Source of the DNA: Frankiales bacterium
GTDB lineage: Bacteria > Actinomycetota > Actinomycetes > Mycobacteriales > SCTD01
NCBI GenBank assembly: GCA_025965735.1
Contig: JAOPWK010000162.1
Location: 1 to 9,120, forward strand
DNA length: 9,120 nucleotides
Reading direction: 5' to 3'
Numbering within the stretch: the stretch's first letter is position 1; every line of letters starts with the position of its first letter. Shown here piece by piece: positions 1 to 6,500 of the stretch. Under the pieces are notes generated by a model. It ran no database searches. It had not been told where the DNA came from and worked only from the letters and a program-made list of their open reading frames with translations. The translations under genes were made by a program, and so were the position numbers.

Positions 1-43
1 CGTAGAGGCCGGGGTCGGCGGCGGCGTTCGGCTGCGTGCTCAT
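1..43 (-). CDS. Partial gene start, possibly an MpaB-family oxygenase (DUF2236)
   Basis: An ATG at 43 on the minus strand opens a frame that runs off the left edge, giving the 14 residues MSTQPNAAADPGLY. From memory, the ADPGLYG-type opening resembles the N terminus of actinobacterial MpaB/latex-clearing-protein family oxygenases (DUF2236), which often begin with a DPGLFGPDS-like motif. This is pattern memory on 14 residues only. No clear Shine-Dalgarno lies just upstream. The start is 64 bases beyond the CBS gene stop and on the same strand, so the two could be co-transcribed, although a GC hairpin lies between them. It could also be another gene, or not a gene at all. Confidence 0.4.
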   Translation of the reverse strand, partial: MSTQPNAAADPGLY

Positions 44-65
44 GGGTCGAGGCTGCCACGCACGG

Positions 66-87
66 GCCGCCGCCACACCTCGGCGGC
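66..87 (-). terminator. Possible GC-rich hairpin terminator after the CBS gene
   Basis: GCCGCCG at 66-72 pairs perfectly with CGGCGGC at 81-87 around an 8-base loop. It lies 21 bases beyond the stop codon of the minus-strand CBS gene. There is no T-tract after it. Many actinobacterial terminators lack one, but short GC repeats also arise by chance in such DNA. It may equally be a leader structure of the next gene. Confidence 0.3.
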
Positions 88-107
88 GACGGCCTCGCGC
101 GGCACGG

Positions 108-518
108 CTACTGCGAGATCGCCTGGACGGTGTCGCCGGCCAGCTTGTCCTCGCCGCTTCGGGCGAGGTCGGCCTGGGCGACCATGCCGACGAGCTTGTC
201 GCCGTCGATGACGGGCAGCCGGCGCACCTGGTGCTGCGCCATGGTGCGGCTGATCTCCTCGATCGGGTCGTCCGCGCCTATCGTGACGACCTCGCCCTGC
301 ACCAGGTCGATGACCCGCGTGGTGGCGGGGTCCTTGCCCTCGGCGAGCACCTTCACGACGATGTCGCGGTCGGTGATCATGCCCTGGAGCTTGTCGCCGT
401 CGCAGATCGGCAGCGCGCCGTAGTCCTCGCGGGCGAGCTTCCTGGCGGCGTCGAGCACCGTCGACGAGCTCTCGAGGTAGTCGGCGCCCTGAGTCATGAT
501 GTCGCGTGCGGTGGTCAT
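108..518 (-). CDS. Two-CBS-domain protein, Hrp1-like
   Basis: This encodes 136 residues made almost entirely of a CBS pair (Bateman module). CBS1 is at about residues 6-60, with GALPIC (34-39) and GMITDRDIVVK (46-56). CBS2 is at about 70-125, with HQVRRLPVI (96-104) and GMVAQADLAR (111-120). The opening MTTARDIM, the TDRD motif and the HQVRR..V stretch match my memory of Mycobacterium tuberculosis hypoxic response protein 1 (Hrp1, Rv2626c, about 143 residues), a DosR-regulon protein. CBS pairs generally bind adenine nucleotides. Standalone proteins like this one have no demonstrated enzymatic role, so ligand and function are inferred. The protein should be cytosolic: no signal peptide or membrane segment is seen. 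The ATG at 518 is chosen over a GTG at 533 because the longer form would translate the AAGGAG ribosome binding site itself. It lies 79 bases after the RHS gene on the same strand, behind a strong hairpin. Confidence 0.9.
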   Translation of the reverse strand: MTTARDIMTQGADYLESSSTVLDAARKLAREDYGALPICDGDKLQGMITDRDIVVKVLAEGKDPATTRVIDLVQGEVVTIGADDPIEEISRTMAQHQVRRLPVIDGDKLVGMVAQADLARSGEDKLAGDTVQAISQ

Positions 519-524
519 GCGGTT

Positions 525-530
525 CTCCTT
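525..530 (-). promoter_or_regulatory. Ribosome binding site that sets the CBS gene start
   Basis: AAGGAG on the minus strand is followed by a six-base spacer (AACCGC) and then the ATG at 518. This is near-ideal spacing and argues against the in-frame GTG at 533. Confidence 0.85.
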
Positions 531-533
531 CAC

Positions 534-583
534 GTCGGACGTGCGGGACTGCTCGCCTCACTTCCCCAGTCCCGCCGTCCGAC
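534..583 (-). terminator. Long near-perfect hairpin between the RHS and CBS genes
   Basis: The arm GTCGGACGTGCGGGACTG (534-551) pairs with CAGTCCCGCCGTCCGAC (567-583) over 17 base pairs with one bulged base (542). The loop is 15 bases. It begins 14 bases after the RHS stop codon and ends three bases before the CBS ribosome binding site. It has no T-tract. Its position suggests a terminator for the 8-kb RHS transcript or a leader structure controlling CBS expression. The innermost part of each arm contains CGGGACT or its complement, the half-site core of the DosR box, but the half-sites are about 15 bases too far apart for a canonical box. Confidence 0.6.
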
Positions 584-597
584 CCTTGGAACGCGCG

Positions 598-3500
598 CTA
601 GAACCAGCTGTCGAAGAAGTCGGCGACGTCGTTGCCGAAGTCCTCGAACGCCCCGCCGATGGCGTTGATCGTGCTGTCGTTGAAGCCGAGGTCGGACAGG
701 AAGCCGACTACCTCGGCCGTCGCCACGTTGAACGTGTTCTCCAGGACGCCGGCGATCTGCGCGGCGGTCGCGCCGATGCCCTCGAGTACCTGCGCCGCGG
801 CTTGCGCGGACTGGTGGAAGACGCTTTGCAGCACAGCTCCGATCTCGGCCATGCTGTACGTCAGCGCCTTGAGCACGTCCGCGGCGACGGCTGCCGTCGT
901 CCCGTAGACGGACTGGAGCAGGCCGCTGATCACGGCGATGTCCTCACCGAGCCCCTTGAGGATGGTGGCCATCTCGTCGTCGAGCTGCTCGAACACCCCG
1001 CGCAGGACCGTGGCGATCTGCGCCGCGGAGTACAGCAGGTCGTCCAGGACCTGGGCGGCCGCAGCGGCTCCGAGGGCGAACGTCGTCTCCAGTGCCTGAG
1101 CGACCTCCGCGACGGCAAAGCCGACCTCCTGGAGCACGCCGGCCACGGCCGCCGCCACGTCCGAGAAGTGCGCCACGAGGGCGGCGGCCACGTCGGTGAC
1201 GAGGTAGCCCACGTTCCTGAGCAGGGTGGCCACCTCAGCGGCTCCCTGGAGGTAGATCGTCTCCAGGGCTCCGGCGATGTCGTTGACGGTGAAGAGCACA
1301 TCGCGCAGGAGCTGGGTCGCCAAGGCCTGCGGAGCCAGGAACACCTCCTTCAGAGCGTCTGCCACCTGCGCGGCGGCGAACTCGGCCTCCTTCAGGACGG
1401 CTGCCACCGCAGCGGCACTGTCGTCGTAGACGTCCTTCAGCGCTGTCGCCACCTGCTGAGCCGTGTAATCGGCGGCCTTCAGCGCATCCGCCACCCCCTG
1501 GTCCAGCTGCGCCTCGATGTCGCGCAACACCTCCGCGACCTCCGTGACCCCCGATGCCACCGATGTCAGCAGCCGGATGATGTCGGCCGGAGTCGGGTTG
1601 AAGACCGCGTTCAGCGCCGAGCCGATCTGGTTGAGCGTGTACTCCGCGTCGTCGAGGAGCTTGACGATCTCGGCCTCTGCCGAGTCGTACACGTCCGTCA
1701 GCGCCGTCGCGATCTCGTCGACCGCGATGCCGACCGCCCTCAGAGTCTCCGTCAGCACGACCTCGTCGAGGACCGTGAACGCGGTGTCCAGCGCTCTGCT
1801 GAGCTCGACCGTGGCGACGTCGAAGCTCGCGGTCAGCAGCTGCGCGACGTACAGGGCCTGCTCCTCGAAGACCTGCCCGAGGATCACCGCTGTGTCGGCG
1901 ATGGAGTAGCCGAGCCCGATGAGGGCGGCCACGGTGTCCCGCCCCAGCAGGTCGAACGTGTCGGCGAGGAGCTCGGCGATCTGGACGGCCGCGAGGCCGG
2001 CGTCGCTCAGCACCACCAGTGCGTCGTTGTAGCCGGTCTCGAGGGCCATGTAGGTGTCGTCGAAGGCGACCACCAGCGCCCCTTCGGCGTCAGTGAACGC
2101 TTGGGACACGTCTTCGCCGAAGGCGACGAAGGCGGCGGCGGTGACCATGGCCGCCTCGCTCACCCAGGGCGCTGCCGCCTCCCAGGCCTGGATCAGCCCG
2201 TCCACGATCTCGGGCCCGAACTCCGAGATGACGTACTCGAGACCGATGCCCAGGGCTGCACCGCACATGGCGCACGCGAAGGAGCCGACACCGGAGGTGA
2301 TGAAGGTGCATCCGACGGTGAAAGCCACGTTGATCGCCAGACCCGTGACGGATCCGACGCACTTCTCGATGGGGCCGCTGCGGCAGTTCTCGACGGCGAC
2401 GAGCGTCTGCAGCCCGATGCCGATGATGGCGAGCTGCGCGCCGGCGAACTTCATCTTGGCGCCGATCTTGGCCGCCTTGGTGAGCTGCGTCCCGCTCGCC
2501 GAGGCGGAAGCCAGTGCGGCGCTGTAGCCGCCGACCTTGGACACCACCTTCAGGGTGATCTGCGCACCCTTGGCCGCGAGCTTCGCGTTGTTGGCGGTGT
2601 TCGCGTCGTCGGTGCTCTGGCCGGCGAAGACCGTCGCCGTGGAGACGGTGCGTCCGGTCGGGTCGGTCTTGGCCGTCGGCTGGTTGTTGACGAAGGCGTA
2701 GGCCGACACCACCGGTACGCCGACAGGCGTGGCCGCCGGCTCGCGCTGGGTGAATCGGCCGGTGTCCGGGTCGTACTGCCGGGCGCGCATGTTGTAGAGC
2801 CCGCTGAAGCGGTCCAGCTGCTGGGCGTGGAAGAGCAAGCTCACGGCGTCGGGGGCCCCGACCTCTGTCACCTCTCCGAAGGCTGAGTAGCTGTAGGCGG
2901 CGGCCAAGGCGCCCTGGTCGTCCGACACGGCGTTGGTGCTGCCGAGCGGGTCGAGGTGGAAGTACAGGACGTCGTCGTCCGTCTGGGCGGCGATCGGCCC
3001 CTCACCGTGGATGTAGTAGGTGGTCTTGCTGCCCGTGGTCTCCACCGCCAGCTGCGGCAGCTCGCCGAACGGACTCCAGGCGTACGTGGTCGTCAGGCCG
3101 CCGTCACCAGAGCGGCTGATCCGGTTGCCGTAGCCGTCGTACTCGTAGGACACCGTCTTCCCGCCCACGGTGACGGTGGAGAGGCGGGCCGCGTCGTCAT
3201 AGGTGTACGTGGCGTTCGGCTTGTTCCCGCCGGTGCGACTGGTGACGGCACCGCTGCGGTCGTACGTCCAGACGGTCCCGGAGGAGTCGGTGACGATCTG
3301 GTCCGCCGGTCCATGGGTCCACGTCTGTTCGGCTGTGCTGGTCCGGTTGCCCACTCGGTCGTACCCGAGCGTGGCGCTGGGAGCGTCGATCGCCTTGCCG
3401 GGAGGGAGCAGGAGCGGGGCCTCGGCCGGAAGGGCGATCGCGTCGTCCGGTGCTGCGACCTCGTCCGGATCGAGTCCGCCGCCCGGCAGAGCCGGAGCGA

Positions 3501-6500
3501 TCGGCGGCAGCCCCACGGGCAGAGCCTCGGCTGTCACCAGGAGGTCACTGCGTGCACCGGACAGACGCCCGCTCGCTTCGTAGCGGTAGCCGTGCTCCAC
3601 GGTGCGGCCCATCGCGGTGCTGCGCTGGGTCAGCCGGTTGCCGCGCGCGTCCCAGGTGTAGGTGTCGTGCGCGAGCACGGTGCCGCCGTAGCGGACTGTC
3701 TGGTCCACCAGGTTCCCGGACGGGTCGAAGGCGCGGGTCTGGAGGACGCCGTTGGAGAGGGCCAGTCCCGTCGCACGACGATCCTGGTCCCGGATGTAGG
3801 AGGCTCCGACGTACCCGGAGGCGGTCGGGTCGTCGCCGGTGCTGACGGACATCAGGTGACCGGACTCGTCGACCCGGTAGGTCACCTTCTTCTCGCCGCC
3901 CGGGTAGGTCTCGACGATCATGCCCGGCTTGGCGTAGTCGTAGGCGAAACCGGCTTCCGAGGTCACGTTCCCGCGGTCGTCGTAGCTGATCTGGTCGCCG
4001 TCCAGGGAGGTCCGGCGGCCGTCGCGGTCGAAGGTCTGGGTGATGGTGACGTCCTTGCCAGGACCGGTGTGCGACGTCGTCAGCGGACGGCCAGCGTCGT
4101 CCAGCGAGAGGCTCGTGACACGACCTTCGGGGTCGGTCGTCTTCACGAGGCGGCCGTCGAGGTCGTGCTGGTACGTGGTGGCGTTGCCCGCCACCGACAT
4201 GGAGGTCGCGCGTGACATCGCGTCGTAGGTCCAGGTCGTGACGCCACCGCGGCCGTCCCTGCGTCGCAGCACGTTGTCACCGAGGTCATACAGGTAGGAC
4301 GTGGTTCCCTCGCCGTCCGTGACGGAGCGGGGATTGCCATGGGCGTCGTACACGCGCGTCGTGGTGAGGCCACTGGCGTCGACCGTGCGTGTCACGTTGC
4401 CGGCGGCGTCGTAGGCCGTGCGCGTCTCGTCACCGTCCCCGAGCTGACGGATCAGCCGGTTCATGGCATCGAACTGCTGGCGCAGCTCTGGGCCGTCGCT
4501 GTCTTGCACGAGCACGACGTTGCTCGCGTCGTCGAAGGTGTAGCGGACGTTGGACGTGCCGGTCCGGGTCTCCTTCTCCCGGCCCAGCGCGTCGTAGAAG
4601 TGCTCGGTCACCAGCCCGTTGGAGGACGTCTCCTCCAGCACGTTGCCGGATCCGTCGTACCGCTGCGTCGACACGAGGTTCTTCGGCGTCTCGAGGACGG
4701 TGGTCGTGCGGGTCAGCGTCGTCTCGTTCCACGCGTACGTGGTCCTGCCTCCGTGGGCCGTCTCGGACCAGATGGGCACACCCGCGTCGCTGTACTTGTT
4801 CGTCGTCTGTCCGGCAGGCGTCACCGAGGACAGGGTCTTGCCGGTGGCGTCGATCTCCCAGCTGCTGGCGATCCCCATCGCGGAGGCGAACGAGGTCATG
4901 CGACCCGCTTCGTCGAACGTCGCCGTGCTGCCGCCGCCGTTGAGCCGGGCGCCTGCGAGGTCCTGCTCGACGGTTCGAGTCGCGTTGCCGTAGGCGTCGT
5001 TGGTGTAGCGCGTGCGACCGAGTGGCGTCACGGTGGCGACGAGCAGGCCGAGGTTGTCGTAGTCCAGACGGGTGGCTCCCGCGCCCGGACCAGGCGGACG
5101 GACGGAGCGGAGGTTCGCTCCGTTGTAGACGTAGGTGAAGACGTTGCCGTTGGCGTCGGTCCGCGCGATCATCCGGTGCTGCGCGTCGTAGGTCATGCGC
5201 ACCGTCGACGTGGCTCCGCCGCCCAAGGGAGTGCTCTGGCTGAGCAGGTGCCCGGACGCGTCGTAGGTCATGAGCTGGACCCATCCAGCCGGGTCCTTCA
5301 CCTGCGTCAGGTTGCCCTGCACGTCGTAGCCGTAGCGCAGCTCGCTGCCGTCCGGCTGCTGCTGCCGGACGAGGACGTTCCCGGAGTAGTGGTCGGTGTA
5401 GGTCCGGCGCGTCGTCCCCACCAGGGGCGAGCGGGTGCTGGAGCCGGCCGCCCAGGTGAACGTGCTGTCGACCCGTCGCGCGCTGCCGCCCTCCACCACG
5501 GACGTGACCTGTCCCGCGCCGTCGTAGCCGACCGCCAGGCGCGGTGTCCCGTCGGGGTCCTGGATGCCGTTGAGCCGGGTGCCGGCGTGCGAGTAGAACC
5601 AGGTCTTCCCGAGGACGTCCGTGACCTGCTTCAGCACACCCGTCGGCGTGGCCGAGGAGTACGTGTACGTCGTGGTGCGCCGACCGGGCGTCAGCAAGGA
5701 CAGCACGTGTCCGCCGGCATCCGTGTTCACGGTGACGGTCCGCGCTGCCTTGCGATCCCTGGTCGCCACGAGGATCCGTCGCAGCTTCCCGGCGTCGTAG
5801 CCGAAGCGAAGTCCTTGGCCGTTGGCGTCCAGGAACGACACGAGCTGCGTCCCCGCGACCTCGAAGCTGGTGCCGTCGTAGCGCAGCACGGTGCAGGTCC
5901 TGGTGGTGCAGGTCAACGACGAGCGAGCACCCGAGGGAGCGATCCAGGAGCCGGTCGGCTTCGGCCGGGTGAAGACCACCCGCTGGCCGTCCTCGCCGCG
6001 CACGGTGGCTGACGTGCCGGCCTTGTCCACGGTGACCGCGACGTCGAGGACCGAGCTCCAACCGGGGCCGAAGGCGCCCGGAGCTCCATCTGCGGAGTTG
6101 TACGTCCTCTCCAGGACCAGGTCGTGGCCGACGCCGGCCACCTGCAGGTCGATCACGCTGGTCTGCAGCGACCCGGTGGCCGTGTTGACCAGGTCCTGGA
6201 CAGCGGTGGGGTTGTTCGCGTAGAGGCGTCCGCCGAGCGTCTGCGCCGCGGGGACGGGCCTGGGGTTGCTGCCCAGCACGGCGGGGACCGCAGGCGTGAC
6301 GTTGAACGGCAGGCTCTCCGCGCGGAGGTCGCCGTACGCGGCCGTCAGGGCGTAGCCGCCGCCGGCCCTGTCCACCGAGCAGGTCGTGAAGCTGGCTGCA
6401 CCGCCGGCAGCGCTCGTCGTCGAGCAGCCCAGGACGGCGTCGGCGACGCCGGTACCCGGCGTCAGGGTGAGGCGGACGTCTCCCGTCGTCCCGGCAGCGG

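Noticed and set aside
534..583. Canonical DosR box
   Set aside because: The CGGGACT half-sites are present, but they are about 17 bases apart instead of nearly adjacent, and they form part of a longer RNA-type stem.
36..668. Plus-strand 210-codon frame over the CBS gene
   Set aside because: It is antisense to the well-supported Hrp1-like CBS gene and has an Arg-rich, featureless translation.
682..1725. TALE-like DNA-binding repeats
   Set aside because: The two-helix units superficially recall TALE repeats, but the period is 29 rather than 33-35, there is no variable residue pair in a Gly loop, and the array is acidic, which does not suit DNA binding.
496..2886. Long plus-strand open frame of 796 codons
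   Set aside because: It lies antisense to the RHS gene and encodes Arg/Gly/Asp-rich residues without domains. The repetitive V/L-x-D pattern mirrors the helical repeats on the other strand.
4430..6061. Minus-strand 543-codon frame inside the RHS gene
   Set aside because: It is a shifted reading frame of the YD-repeat region. Its Arg/Gln/His-rich translation lacks YD motifs, while the overlapping frame has them throughout.
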